A stretch of 64,000 nt of DNA from Nitrospira sp. (GCA_024331095.1 JANDJE010000002.1:119441-183440), one strand, 5' to 3'; shown: positions 8,481 through 17,723, counted from the first letter of the stretch. Numbers and translations are program-made. Notes: generated from the sequence alone by a model not told the origin.

Positions 8481-9248
8481 TCACCCGACCCGCCCGACTT
8501 CCTGAATCGCCGTTTCCGCCATCCGGTCAAGCGTCTGAATCAGCTTTTGGGCCGACTCATAGCCGCGCATGCCGCTCATCAGTTTGACCATTTCCCCGAT
8601 CACGTTGACGTTGGATTCCTCGATATGTCCCACTTCAATTGTCGAACGTTTGGCCGGTCCGCCCTTGTCCGAAGCGAACAGACCTTCCGAAACCTTCTGC
8701 GGCATCCCGTCGGGAGGAAACTCCACGAGCTTGATCGTGGCGACCGGTTTGTCATCCACCTTGATAGCGCCTTGCGACGTGATCTCCAACTTTCCGACCG
8801 GAATTTTGATCTCGCCGGCGGTCCCCATGACCGGATACCCCAGATTCGTGACCAACCGGCGTCGGCCGTCGAGCGAAAACATGCCGTTGCGGGTATAGCG
8901 AAGGCCGTGGGGGGTCTGGACTTCGAAAAACCCTTCTCCCTGTATCGCCAGATCCAACGGATTGCCGGTCAGCTTGATCCGACCGGGCTCGAACGTCGTC
9001 GTCACGCGATCGGGCGCCGCGTACGCCCGTTCGGGCACACCCATGGGACGCGCCATGACGTGCGAGAGCAGTCCGTGCCCTCCGCTCGCCGGAACAATCG
9101 CCCGGCGGGGGGGAAGAAGGGCCTTGAAGGCCTGTTGATCCTGCTTGAAGCCGGCCGTGTTCACGTTGGCCATGTTGTTGGCGAAGACTTGCATCCGACG
9201 CTCATGCGCCAATGCTCCGGACAGAATGGGATAGATGCCGCGATTCAT
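8481..9248 (-). CDS. flgF: Flagellar proximal rod protein FlgF
   Basis: This 255-aa rod protein resembles FlgG but lacks its specific N-terminal block. It has MNRGIYPILSGALAHERRMQ, FANNMANVNTAGFKQDQQ and RYTRNGMFSLD, and ends SNVNVIGEMVKLMSGMRGYE followed by QKLIQTLDRM. Its place as first gene before flgG fits FlgF. Naming FlgF rather than a second FlgG rests on order and divergence. The ATG at 9248 is chosen because AAGGAG lies upstream and the MNRGIY start aligns with the family; a longer reading adds only a Lys-rich stretch. A sigma-54 site lies 47 bases upstream. Confidence 0.92.
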   Translation of the reverse strand: MNRGIYPILSGALAHERRMQVFANNMANVNTAGFKQDQQAFKALLPPRRAIVPASGGHGLLSHVMARPMGVPERAYAAPDRVTTTFEPGRIKLTGNPLDLAIQGEGFFEVQTPHGLRYTRNGMFSLDGRRRLVTNLGYPVMGTAGEIKIPVGKLEITSQGAIKVDDKPVATIKLVEFPPDGMPQKVSEGLFASDKGGPAKRSTIEVGHIEESNVNVIGEMVKLMSGMRGYESAQKLIQTLDRMAETAIQEVGRVG

Positions 9249-9294
9249 GTGCCGTGTCTTCTCCTTCTTTTTTCTTTCCTTGCCCCTTTCGTTC

Positions 9295-9310
9295 AGCAAC
9301 CCGTGTGCCA
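9295..9310 (-). promoter_or_regulatory. Sigma-54 promoter upstream of flgF
   Basis: Minus-strand TGGCACACGGGTTGCT fits TGGCACG-N4-TTGCW with one deviation, keeping the GG (-24) and GC (-12) at correct spacing. It lies 47 bases upstream of the flgF ATG, inside the 245-base gap after fliA. The rest of that gap shows no gene. It predicts RpoN-dependent transcription of flgF-flgG-flgA-flgH-flgI-flgJ. Confidence 0.82.
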
Positions 9311-9493
9311 GGATCGATCAACCGATCCGATCGCCGTCTTTCATCGAGGCGCTGCGAAACGATCTGATTTTATTGAGACATCTTGAAGCGGTGCCGCCCA
9401 CAAGCACGACGCGCCGGCGAACGGTCTCTCCTGCGCAATCCAAACGAGGCGACCTTTGCCGAGACCGGAGGAAAAATATTCCCCTGATCGACT

Positions 9494-10243
9494 TTACCGA
9501 GACGCGCCCAGTTGCGCTTTCAATCGAAGAATGGCCTTGGCGTGAATTTGGCAAACACGTGACTCCGTCACTTTCAGCAACTCTCCGATTTCTTTCATGG
9601 TGAGTTCCTCGAAGTAGTAGAGCGTCAAGACCAGCCGCTCCTTTTCGGGAAGATTCTGAATCGCGTCGCCGACGGATTCCCGCTCCCGCTCATTGACCAG
9701 CGCCGCGAGCGGATCGGGATTTTGCGTGTCGGCCAGCACCGCCACGGCTTTTTGTCCGTCGACGTCGTGCAGATTAAGATCCTCGAGGCTGACCATCACC
9801 GCGCCCTTGGCCTTGGCCAGAAAGTCGTCGAGCTCTTCCGGCGACAGCTTCAGTTCGGCGGCGACTTCTTCATCAAGCGGCGGCCGCCCCAGACGATGCA
9901 TCAACTCAACGTGCGTTCGTTGCAGCAGCGCGACGCGTTCATGCACCGAGCGGGGAATCCAATCCATGGAGCGGATCTCATCCAACATCGCCCCGCGGAT
10001 TCGAAATTCGGCGTACGTCTTGAATTTGGCTTCCCGCGTCGGATCATATTTTTCCATCGCGTCCATGAGGCCCATCGTGCCGACCGAAATCAAGTCTTCC
10101 GCGTCCAGATACGCGGGCAGCCGAAACGACAGCCGATGGGCCATGGCGTGAATGACATGGGCGAACTCCCGAATAATTTGCTCTCGCCCCGTTTCCTCGG
10201 CCGCAGACGATCGTTTCGCCTTGATGGAAGCCGTTTTGCTCAT
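9494..10243 (-). CDS. fliA: Flagellar sigma factor FliA (sigma-28)
   Basis: This 249-aa sigma factor directs RNA polymerase to late flagellar promoters. Region 2 is complete (AYLDAEDLISVGTMGLMDAM, then FKTYAEFRIRGAMLDEIRSM-DWIPRSV). Region 3 follows, and region 4 ends with LPEKERLVLTLYYFEELTMK, EIGELLKVTESRVCQIHAKA. DWIPRSV and SRVCQIH are hallmarks of the FliA/WhiG group. The ATG at 10243 follows CGAGGAGAC; a longer start would add a basic leader. It is the last gene of the fliL-to-fliA unit, after flhF-flhG, so sigma-54 control of that unit would make FliA a middle gene. FlgM (3692-3997) is its expected inhibitor. Confidence 0.96.
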   Translation of the reverse strand: MSKTASIKAKRSSAAEETGREQIIREFAHVIHAMAHRLSFRLPAYLDAEDLISVGTMGLMDAMEKYDPTREAKFKTYAEFRIRGAMLDEIRSMDWIPRSVHERVALLQRTHVELMHRLGRPPLDEEVAAELKLSPEELDDFLAKAKGAVMVSLEDLNLHDVDGQKAVAVLADTQNPDPLAALVNERERESVGDAIQNLPEKERLVLTLYYFEELTMKEIGELLKVTESRVCQIHAKAILRLKAQLGASR

Positions 10244-10283
10244 GTCTCCTCGTTCCTTCGCGTCCTCCCGCCGCTTCCGGTTC

Positions 10284-11144
10284 TCAATCAAGATGAATCA
10301 TCCTTCGCCACAGGAGCTGAACGGAGCTTTTGGGGAAATGGGGGAGAGGCCATTGCATGACCTGCCCGGCCAGTCTCGCAAAGGCCTGCGCGGCCGGCGA
10401 ATCCGGAAACAGGTCCGCCACCGCTTTTTGGCGCATGACCGCAAGCGGCACGTAATCGTCGTGCGGCACGTAGCCGATGGGCTCGACGGCGACCTGAAGA
10501 AAACGATCCACCGCCGTGTCCAATCTGCGGAAGACCTCCGCAGCCTCCCGCGGTCCCCTCGCTTGATTGACCAGCACCTTGAAACGGCGTTCCCGATAAC
10601 GGCGCGTCAACACTTTGATCAAGGCGTAGGCGTCCGTCAGCGAGGTCGGCTCGGGAGTGACGACGATCACGATCTCGTGGGCCGCCGACGCGAAGAACGT
10701 GACGTTGGGTGAAATGCCGGCTCCGGTGTCGATCAAGAGCACGTCCATGCCGACCGCAAGGTCCTCCAATTGCTCTTGAATCACCAGTTGCTGGGACTCC
10801 GTCAAGGAGGTCAAGTGAGGAACCCCGGAGCTGGCGGGAAGCACCTGAATGCCAGCCGGGCCCTCCAGGCAAATCTCCTTCAGCGTGCAGACGCCGGACA
10901 ACACGTGCTCGATCGTATAACGCGGTACAAGGCCCAACAGAACATCCAGATTGCCCAGGCCCAGGTCGGCGTCCAGCACCAGCACCCGTTTGCCGGATCG
11001 GCCCAGCGCGACCGCCCAGTTGGCCACCACGTTCGTTTTACCCACGCCGCCTTTCCCGCTGGAGACGGCGACGACCCTCGTGCGCACGGCGAGCAGATCC
11101 TCGGCCGGCGCCAAGGCGTCGACGCCGCTCATGTTCTTCTGCAT
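10284..11144 (-). CDS. flhG: MinD-like ATPase FlhG (FleN), flagellar number regulator
   Basis: FlhG (286 aa) limits flagellar number, working with FlhF and, in polar flagellates, restraining the master regulator FleQ. It has the deviant Walker A SSGKGGVGKTNVVANWA, the MinD block VLVLDADLGLGNLDVLLGL and DVLLIDTGAGIS. An amphipathic C-terminal helix could bind membrane. The ATG at 11144 is preceded by a perfect AGGAGGAAT and overlaps the end of flhF by 16 bases, suggesting coupled translation. With a FleQ-like regulator at 37247-38659, a FleN-FleQ loop is plausible but inferred. Confidence 0.94.
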   Translation of the reverse strand: MQKNMSGVDALAPAEDLLAVRTRVVAVSSGKGGVGKTNVVANWAVALGRSGKRVLVLDADLGLGNLDVLLGLVPRYTIEHVLSGVCTLKEICLEGPAGIQVLPASSGVPHLTSLTESQQLVIQEQLEDLAVGMDVLLIDTGAGISPNVTFFASAAHEIVIVVTPEPTSLTDAYALIKVLTRRYRERRFKVLVNQARGPREAAEVFRRLDTAVDRFLQVAVEPIGYVPHDDYVPLAVMRQKAVADLFPDSPAAQAFARLAGQVMQWPLPHFPKSSVQLLWRRMIHLD

Positions 11145-12520
11145 AGCGATTCCTCCTGCCACATGTTGGAGTGTGAGACGGACCCGGCGGACATCGGCTC
11201 ATGAGTCGCCCTCGCCCCGTTCAACATCGGGAGGGCGGAGCGGCGGAAGGCGACATACCGTTGCGCGACCAAAAACTCGGCCAAGCGGTCCGGCGACGCC
11301 GGTTCGATGTCTTCGGGCACCCGCTGGCCGACCCCCCAATAGGACAGCGGCAATCCCGTCTGCTGCGCCACGTCATAGACGGTTCCGAACGATGCCGTTT
11401 CATCCAACTTCGTGAAGACGATGTGCAGCGACGGCAACACGCCGACTCGATCGATGATGCCGCGCAGCTCTCCCGCCCGCGCGCAGGCCGGAAGCGTCAC
11501 GTGCGTGGCGACATCGGCGTCCTCGCCGAGCATCCGGTGCAGCTCCAAAGCCGACGACACGTCGTCCGGTCGGACGCCAGGCATATCGACCAGAACCAGA
11601 TCGGTCCTCGCGTGACGGCGCAACCCGTCGCGAAGCTGCCGAGGCGATCGCGCCGACGCGAACGGAACGCCGAGCGCCCGCGCGTACCGCCGCAACTGCT
11701 CCACCGAGACCTCGCGATAGGCGTCGAAGGTCACGACGGCGACGGATCGGCGTCGTTTAAGACGGCAATGGGCCGCCAGTTTCGTCACGATCGATGTCTT
11801 GCCGGCCCCGCTGGGCCCGAGAATCAAACGGACGACCCGACCGCCCGTTTGGTCCAGAAGGTCCTTTCCGACGACGATGCGACGGCCGATTTCTTGACCG
11901 AGGACTTGAATCATCAAATCTTCATCACCGGCGCCGTCACGCCCCAATCGCCGCCGCAGATCGTTGCCCAGCGTTTCCGCCGACGCGGGGTGCATGCCCT
12001 GTCGAACGAACGATCGACACAGCGCGCCCAGGACCGCCGGCATTTCCTCTTTCATCGATTGGGTTTCAGGCGGCAATGACTCCCCCAACCGGCGGCTCAG
12101 TTCGCATAATTCATCGTGAAGCCGCCGAAGTCGAACCCTCCGCGACTCCGCGCGCGGCGGTTGCGACGGCGGGCCGAGCGGTCGTACGTCGGCCGATTCG
12201 CGAAGCGAGCCGGACGGTTCCAGCAGGGATTCGAGCGTCGCGCGAAAACCGGAGACGGCGGAAGACGACGGAGTCCCCGCAGCGGACATCGAGCGGGCGC
12301 CGGCCGCCGAATCGTCATCGCGACGCCCCGGACCCGTCGCCGGAACCGGTTCCTCGCACGCGGCCATGACTTCCAACACCGGGCGATCGAACACCCGCAA
12401 CGGCCTGTCGCCTTCGCGCACCTCCTTCGAAGAAAGAATGATCGCATCCGGCCCCAATTCCTCCTTGATCGCGCGCAAGGCGTCCTGCATGCTGAGAGCG
12501 TGAAACGTTTTGACCTTCAT
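11129..12520 (-). CDS. flhF: SRP-type GTPase FlhF, flagellar placement protein
   Basis: FlhF (463 aa) marks the site of flagellar assembly. It has a basic N-terminal B domain (MKVKTFHALSMQDALRAIKE), a low-complexity linker, an N domain and a G domain with P-loop GPSGAGKTS at about 235, DAYREVSVEQLRRYA and the G4 motif TKLDET. Two motifs differ from typical FlhF: the P-loop has SGAGKTS where GVGKTT is usual, and the G3 position reads DMPGVRPDD instead of DTAGR. GTP hydrolysis may therefore be altered. The ATG at 12520 follows GAGGGAG. It overlaps flhG and lies 8 bases after flhA. Confidence 0.93.
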   Translation of the reverse strand: MKVKTFHALSMQDALRAIKEELGPDAIILSSKEVREGDRPLRVFDRPVLEVMAACEEPVPATGPGRRDDDSAAGARSMSAAGTPSSSAVSGFRATLESLLEPSGSLRESADVRPLGPPSQPPRAESRRVRLRRLHDELCELSRRLGESLPPETQSMKEEMPAVLGALCRSFVRQGMHPASAETLGNDLRRRLGRDGAGDEDLMIQVLGQEIGRRIVVGKDLLDQTGGRVVRLILGPSGAGKTSIVTKLAAHCRLKRRRSVAVVTFDAYREVSVEQLRRYARALGVPFASARSPRQLRDGLRRHARTDLVLVDMPGVRPDDVSSALELHRMLGEDADVATHVTLPACARAGELRGIIDRVGVLPSLHIVFTKLDETASFGTVYDVAQQTGLPLSYWGVGQRVPEDIEPASPDRLAEFLVAQRYVAFRRSALPMLNGARATHEPMSAGSVSHSNMWQEESLCRRT

Positions 12521-12528
12521 CGGCTCCC

Positions 12529-14625
12529 TCACGACGACTGCGCGAGTTCGGCGTCGATCCGAACCGTATCGAGCGACTGCAGACGCGCCAAGGCGTCGAC
12601 TTCATTGAAACCGATAATCGGCACCGCGTGGAGCACGCGATCGGTCAGGCGGCGCAGATGCCGCCGCACGGCCTGCGAGCACAGCACGACCGGCTGATGA
12701 CCGCGGGAAGCGACCCGTTCGGCGGCCTGTTTCAGGCCGTTCAGCAACTTGTGCGACAGCGCCGGATCGAGCGAAAGCGCGGCTCCCTGCGGAAGACCGG
12801 CCGCCTGCTCGGCCAACGACCGATCCAACAGCGGATCCAGCGTAATGACCTGGAGCGTGCCGTCCTGCGCTTGAAACTGTTTGGTGATCGTCCGGGCCAG
12901 GGCCTGGCGGGCGAACTCCGTGAGCATATCCGCGTCTTTGATCGATCCGGCATGGTCCGAGACCGCTTCAAGAATGGACCGAAGATCGCGAATCGGAACG
13001 CCTTCCTTGAGCAAATTGCCCAGAATCCGCACGACCGTCCCCAGGGGCAACAACGTCGGAATCAGCTCCTCCACCAATTTCGGATTCGTTTTCCCGACTT
13101 CGTCCAGCAGCGCCTGCACCTCCTGCCGTCCGAGCAACTCATGGCCGTGCCGTTTGATGATTTCGGACAGATGCGTGGTGATCGCCGAACTCGCGTCGAC
13201 GACGGTGTAGCCGGCCAGTTGTGCCTGTTCCCGCACGTCTTCGGCGACCCAGAGGGCCGGAAGGCCGAACGCCGGCTCTTTGGTCGGAATTCCCTGCACC
13301 AGCCCCCGCTGGCCCGTGCCCGGATCGATCGCCAACAGATGGCCGGGCAGCACGTCGGCTTTCGCCACTTCCACACCCTTCAAAATCACGACGTACTCGT
13401 TCGGCCGCAGTTGGAGATTGTCTCGGATGTGAATCGGCGGCACCACGAATCCCATGGATTCGGCGATCTGTCTCCGCAAGCCTTTGATCCGGTCCAGCAG
13501 CGCGTTCCCTTGCGCTCCCTCCACCAGCCCAATCAGGCCGTATCCCACCTGCAACTCCATCAACTCAAGGGGCGCGACGCGCGTCACGCTTTCGTCGGCC
13601 TTGGGAGCGGCGGGAGCCGACGCAACCGCTTCGGCACTTCGCTCCTCCTCGCGCAAGCGGTACGCCATCCAACCGGCAAGCCCCCCCAGCCCCAAAAACG
13701 CGAGATGCGGCAAGCCGGGAACCAGGCCCAACGCGAGCAGAATCCCGGCGGCGGTGCCGACCGCCTTGGACGAGGTCAACAACTGCCTGGTGATCTCGCC
13801 GCTGAGATCGGTCTCGGCGGCGGCGCGGGTGACGACGATGCCGGCCGCCGTCGAGACGATCAACGCCGGTATCTGCGCGACCAACCCTTCCCCCACGGTC
13901 AGCAAGGTATAGGTCTGCGCGGCGAGCGCAGGGCTCATGCCTTTCTGAAGAATGCCGATGGTCAACCCGCCGACGATGTTCACGAGGATGATGACCACGG
14001 CGGCGATGGCGTCGCCTCGCACGAACTTGCTGGCGCCGTCCATCGCTCCATAGAAATCCGCCTCCTCGGCGATTTCCCGACGGCGCCGCCGCGCCTCGGC
14101 CTCGTTGATCAGGCCGGCGTTCAGATCGGCGTCGATGCTCATTTGCTTGCCCGGCATCGCGTCCAACGTAAACCGCGCGGCGACTTCGGCCACGCGACCG
14201 GCGCCCTTGGTCACCACCACGAAGTTGATGACGACGAGAATGCAGAACACCACCAACCCCACCGTGTAATTGCCGCCGACCACGAAACTGCCGAACGCCC
14301 TGATGACCTCGCCCGCCGCGCCGACGCCTTCGTTGCCGTGAAGAAGGATTAACCGAGTCGAGGCGATGTTCAGCGACAGCCGCAAGAGCGTGATCATCAG
14401 CAGGATGGACGGAAACACCGAAAACTCGATGGGCCGCCGCACTTGCAGGCCGACCAACAAAATGACGACGGACAACGTGATGTTGAAGCTCAAGAGCAGA
14501 TCAAGCAGAAACCGAGGGAGAGGGAGCAGCATGACCATCAAAATGGCCACGACCCCCACGGAGATGAGGATATCGGGATGTTTGACGAACGACGCGCGTT
14601 GAATCGGTTCCACCTTGGTCGACAT
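12529..14625 (-). CDS. flhA: Flagellar type III export gate protein FlhA
   Basis: FlhA (698 aa) is the large export-gate protein, energised by proton flow, whose cytoplasmic ring receives chaperone-substrate complexes. The N-terminal half holds about eight membrane helices. The conserved FHIPEP-type segment between them includes FTLDAMPGKQMSIDADLNAG and EADFYGAMDGASKFVRGDA. The C-terminal cytoplasmic domain begins after about residue 330 and ends with the HLRRLTDRVLHAVPIIGFNE block. The length matches the family (about 690). It lies between flhB and flhF in the fliL-to-fliA unit. Confidence 0.98.
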   Translation of the reverse strand: MSTKVEPIQRASFVKHPDILISVGVVAILMVMLLPLPRFLLDLLLSFNITLSVVILLVGLQVRRPIEFSVFPSILLMITLLRLSLNIASTRLILLHGNEGVGAAGEVIRAFGSFVVGGNYTVGLVVFCILVVINFVVVTKGAGRVAEVAARFTLDAMPGKQMSIDADLNAGLINEAEARRRRREIAEEADFYGAMDGASKFVRGDAIAAVVIILVNIVGGLTIGILQKGMSPALAAQTYTLLTVGEGLVAQIPALIVSTAAGIVVTRAAAETDLSGEITRQLLTSSKAVGTAAGILLALGLVPGLPHLAFLGLGGLAGWMAYRLREEERSAEAVASAPAAPKADESVTRVAPLELMELQVGYGLIGLVEGAQGNALLDRIKGLRRQIAESMGFVVPPIHIRDNLQLRPNEYVVILKGVEVAKADVLPGHLLAIDPGTGQRGLVQGIPTKEPAFGLPALWVAEDVREQAQLAGYTVVDASSAITTHLSEIIKRHGHELLGRQEVQALLDEVGKTNPKLVEELIPTLLPLGTVVRILGNLLKEGVPIRDLRSILEAVSDHAGSIKDADMLTEFARQALARTITKQFQAQDGTLQVITLDPLLDRSLAEQAAGLPQGAALSLDPALSHKLLNGLKQAAERVASRGHQPVVLCSQAVRRHLRRLTDRVLHAVPIIGFNEVDALARLQSLDTVRIDAELAQSS

Positions 14626-14671
14626 GGTCGTTACGACGGACGCCGGTCGATCGGTTTATCGTCCTTTGCCG

Positions 14672-15778
14672 TTATACCTGCCCCCGAAGCCCGCCCGCTT
14701 CGCCCGCCGTCATGCCGCGGGCGCGATAGACGAACGCGAGGATTTCCGCCACGGCCCGATACAGATCCGACGGAATCTCCTTCCCGACGTCCACGAGCGC
14801 GAACAGCGTCCGAGCGACGAACTTGTGCTCGACGACCGGCACGCCGTGGTGTCGGGCCATTTCGCGAATGCGCTCGGCGACTTCGCCGGCGCCTTTCGCC
14901 ACCACGCACGGCGCGGCCATCTTGGCGGCGTCGTACTTGAGCGCCACGGCAAGGTGCGTCGGGTTCGTCACGACGACGTCGGCGGTTTTGACCGCCGCCA
15001 TCATCCGCTTCTTCAGCAGTTCCCGCTGCGCCGTCCGGACCCGGCTCTTGATCAGCGGATCTCCTTCCGTCGATTTGTGCTCTTCCTTCACCTCTTCCTT
15101 CGACATGCGCAGGCTGCGTTCCCATTCATACCGCTGATAGAGATAATCCAGCCCGGCGAGGACTCCGATCGCGCCGCCGACCGCCAACGCCGCCTTCAAC
15201 AACAACCATCCCGTCACGTGCAGCGACGTGCCGAAGTCGAGTTCGGTCAATCCCGGCACCTGCCCCAGATCCGCCCGCACGGCGACGAACCCGATACCCG
15301 TCACGATTGCGATCTTGAACAGTCCTTTGAGCAGTTCCACCAGGGAGCGCAGAGAAAACAGGCGGGACAATCCCTTGAGCGGATTGACGCGACCGGGATC
15401 CAATTGGAGCGCCTCCGGCCGAAACAGGAATCCCGTTTGGAGAATCGTCGCTCCGCCTCCGATCAACAGAAGTCCGCCGAGAATCGGCAGCGTCACTCCG
15501 AGCACTTCCCATCCGGCGCGGATCACGCGCGCATGGACCTGCTCGATCGTCAATCCGTTCCGAAAGGTCTCCGGAAACGACAGGGTCAAGCCTTCTCTGG
15601 TCAGGTCGATCATCGCCTGAAGACCGGCCGGCAACGTCGCGGCCAGCAACCCGATGCCGCCCAGCAGAACAGCGGCGGTGGACAGATCCCGACTGAGGGC
15701 CACCTGTCCCTTTCGGCGCGCTTCCTCTTTGCGTTTCGGGGTGGCGCGTTCGGTTTTATTGCTTCGATCCTCAGCCAT
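14672..15778 (-). CDS. flhB: Flagellar export switch protein FlhB
   Basis: FlhB (368 aa) is an export-gate membrane protein that changes substrate specificity from rod/hook to filament proteins, in response to FliK. The N-terminus is the usual AEDRSNKTERATPKRKEEAR. Four membrane helices follow, and the cytoplasmic domain contains the self-cleavage motif NPTH at residues 272-275 (VVVTNPTHLAVAL). Asn-272 and Pro-273 are the expected cleavage pair. The C-terminus RGMTAGEAGGLRGQV is slightly extended. It overlaps the end of fliR by 8 bases. Confidence 0.98.
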   Translation of the reverse strand: MAEDRSNKTERATPKRKEEARRKGQVALSRDLSTAAVLLGGIGLLAATLPAGLQAMIDLTREGLTLSFPETFRNGLTIEQVHARVIRAGWEVLGVTLPILGGLLLIGGGATILQTGFLFRPEALQLDPGRVNPLKGLSRLFSLRSLVELLKGLFKIAIVTGIGFVAVRADLGQVPGLTELDFGTSLHVTGWLLLKAALAVGGAIGVLAGLDYLYQRYEWERSLRMSKEEVKEEHKSTEGDPLIKSRVRTAQRELLKKRMMAAVKTADVVVTNPTHLAVALKYDAAKMAAPCVVAKGAGEVAERIREMARHHGVPVVEHKFVARTLFALVDVGKEIPSDLYRAVAEILAFVYRARGMTAGEAGGLRGQV

Positions 15779-16559
15779 GACCCAACAGACTCAAGAGTCC
15801 TTTGATCGAAAATTGCAGCCGTTCGATCTCGCGGCCCAGCAACGCCACGATGAACGGCATCGCCAACGCCAAAATCGCCAACCCGCCCGCGATGGTCACG
15901 GGGAAGCTGAGCACGAAGACGTTAATTTGGGCGACCGCCCGCCCTAAAATCGCCAGCAGCACGTTGGTCACGAGAATCGTCACCAGCACCGGCGCGGCCA
16001 GTTTCAAACCGAGCGCGAACATCTCCCGGGAGAGCCGCACGATCTCCTCGCCCAATCCGGTCGGAGGAGCCGTTCCGAAGGCCGGAATCGCCTCATAACT
16101 GGCCACGATGGTCGAGACGACCAACACGTGGGCGTTGAGCGAGAGGAACACCAGCGACGCCAGCAGGGTGAAAAACCGCCCCATGAGCGGGACCTGATGC
16201 GACGTGGCCGGATCCAGGAGCTGCACCACGCCGAACCCCATCTGCATCCCCACGATGTCGCCGGCGAGTTCGAGCGCGCCGAAAAACAGCCGCACCGCCA
16301 GGCCGATCGTCAAGCCGATCGCCAGCTCGCCGGCCAGACCGGCCGCCAGGGCGACGGGATCGAACGGAACGGCGGGGAGACGAACGACCGGCGCCAGCAC
16401 CGCGCCCAACGCCAAGACCAGCAACACCTTGGCCTTGAGCGGAACGGCTTGCCCGCTCAGAACCGGCAGCGCGGCGAGCAATCCGCCGACCCGCACGACC
16501 AGCGCCAAAAACGATTGGAACTCCGGCAGCAAAATCTGAATGGTCTGCGTCAACGCCAT
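15771..16559 (-). CDS. fliR: Flagellar export gate protein FliR
   Basis: FliR (262 aa; family about 260) is a multi-helix membrane protein that joins FliP and FliQ in the helical export-gate core. Hydrophobic helices cover most of the sequence, with the conserved stretches FGALELAGDIVGMQMGFGV and MFALGLKLAAPVLVTILVTN, then LGRAVAQINVFVLSFPV. This pattern defines FliR/SpaR/YscT. It follows fliQ by 7 bases and overlaps flhB by 8, the canonical order fliP-fliQ-fliR-flhB. Confidence 0.97.
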   Translation of the reverse strand: MALTQTIQILLPEFQSFLALVVRVGGLLAALPVLSGQAVPLKAKVLLVLALGAVLAPVVRLPAVPFDPVALAAGLAGELAIGLTIGLAVRLFFGALELAGDIVGMQMGFGVVQLLDPATSHQVPLMGRFFTLLASLVFLSLNAHVLVVSTIVASYEAIPAFGTAPPTGLGEEIVRLSREMFALGLKLAAPVLVTILVTNVLLAILGRAVAQINVFVLSFPVTIAGGLAILALAMPFIVALLGREIERLQFSIKGLLSLLGHG

Positions 16560-16566
16560 GGCCGCC

Positions 16567-16836
16567 TTAATGCACGTACTGCGGGATAGCGGCGAACAGA
16601 TTCGCGGTGAAGGTCGTCAGCACGTTCAGCATCCAGGGGAAAAACAACAGCAGCGCCCCGAACAGCGCCAAGATTTTCGGAACGAAGGTGAGCGTCGCCT
16701 CGTTCAACTGGGTCATGGCTTGAAACGCGCTCACGGCCAACCCGATCACGAGACTCAAGCCCAGAATCGGCGTCGCCACGAGCAACGTCGTCTCCAACGC
16801 CTGCCGCCCCAATTCGGTCACCATTTCCGGCGTCAC
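16567..16836 (-). CDS. fliQ: Flagellar export gate protein FliQ
   Basis: FliQ (89 aa) is a two-helix membrane protein of the export-gate core. It has the standard length and motifs: LGRQALETTLLVATPILGLS, then LAVSAFQAMTQLNEATLTFV and FVPKILALFGALLLFF. The start is taken as GTG at 16836 because AAGGAGGC lies at ideal distance. An ATG four codons inside is the alternative. Unlike its neighbours it does not overlap the gene before it; a 110-base gap with a perfect hairpin separates it from fliP. Confidence 0.96.
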   Translation of the reverse strand: MTPEMVTELGRQALETTLLVATPILGLSLVIGLAVSAFQAMTQLNEATLTFVPKILALFGALLLFFPWMLNVLTTFTANLFAAIPQYVH

Positions 16837-16888
16837 AGAATCGCCTCCTTACGCCCGCCTCTCACGTCGCCGACGGATCTCATGGATT

Positions 16889-16908
16889 GAACGGCGCATG
16901 AGCCGTTC
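16889..16908 (-). other. Perfect hairpin inside the operon between fliP and fliQ
   Basis: GAACGGC, six bases, GCCGTTC: a 7-bp perfect stem in the only long gap (110 bases) of the otherwise tightly packed export-gate block. No U-run follows, so it is not a classic terminator. It could be an RNA-processing or attenuation element, or a remnant. Confidence 0.4.
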
Positions 16909-16946
16909 TTTCCTGTTCGGCTCCGCGCGGTCCGCAACGGAATGTG

Positions 16947-17723
16947 TCACTGAAAACTCCTGACCATCGACCCCACGACCAAGTACCAACCGTCGGCCAA
17001 AACGAAGAGCACCAATTTGAACGGCAGGGAAATCACCACGGGCGGAAGCAACATCATTCCCATCGACATCAACACGCTGGCAACCACCATGTCGACGATC
17101 AAAAAAGGAATGTAAATGAGAAAGCCGATCTGAAACGCCACGCGCAATTCGCTCAAGATGAAAGCGGGAATGATGACGTGAGTCGGAACGTCCTCGACCT
17201 TCTCCGGCTTCGGCAACCGGCCGAGGTCGATGAACAGTTCAAGATCCCGTTCCCTGACTTGACGCAGCATGAACCCCCGCACGGGCTCGATCCCCTTCTT
17301 CCACGCCTCTTCGTAGGAAATCCGTTCGGCCATCAGAGGCTGAAGCGCATCGGTATAGACCGCCTGTCCCACCGGCGCCATGACGAACATCGTCAAGAAG
17401 AGCGCGAGCGACAACAGCACTTGGTTCGGGGGAACCGCCTGAGTCCCGAGCGCCTGCCGAAGAAACGACAGGACGATCACGATCCGCGTAAACGAGGTGA
17501 CCATGATGAACAACGCCGGCGCCAGAGAGAGCACCGTCAGAAGAACGAGAATTTGTATGACGGCGGCGGTTTGTTTGGGCCCGTCCGAGCCGAGATCGAT
17601 GCTGATCGAGGGGCCGCCAGCCAAAACCTCGGCCATCGGTCCGCAGGCCAAGGTCGCCGCCGAAACCGCCGATCCGATGAACGTCAAGCGCGTCGATCGG
17701 CCCGTGGTTTTATCGATCGCCAT
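16947..17723 (-). CDS. fliP: Flagellar export gate protein FliP
   Basis: FliP (258 aa) forms the export-gate pore with FliQ and FliR. It has a hydrophobic N-terminal signal segment, a periplasmic stretch and the family motifs APALFIMVTSFTRIVIVLSF, then LRQALGTQAVPPNQVLLSLA and FILSELRVAFQIGFLIYIPF with LIVDMVVASVLMSMGMMLLP. Cleavable signal sequences are known in FliP. The start overlaps the end of fliO by 14 bases. Confidence 0.98.
   Translation of the reverse strand: MAIDKTTGRSTRLTFIGSAVSAATLACGPMAEVLAGGPSISIDLGSDGPKQTAAVIQILVLLTVLSLAPALFIMVTSFTRIVIVLSFLRQALGTQAVPPNQVLLSLALFLTMFVMAPVGQAVYTDALQPLMAERISYEEAWKKGIEPVRGFMLRQVRERDLELFIDLGRLPKPEKVEDVPTHVIIPAFILSELRVAFQIGFLIYIPFLIVDMVVASVLMSMGMMLLPPVVISLPFKLVLFVLADGWYLVVGSMVRSFQ

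Noticed and set aside
12628..14352. A 574-codon plus-strand open frame
   Set aside because: Antisense to flhA; composition is that of a shadow frame and there is no ribosome site.
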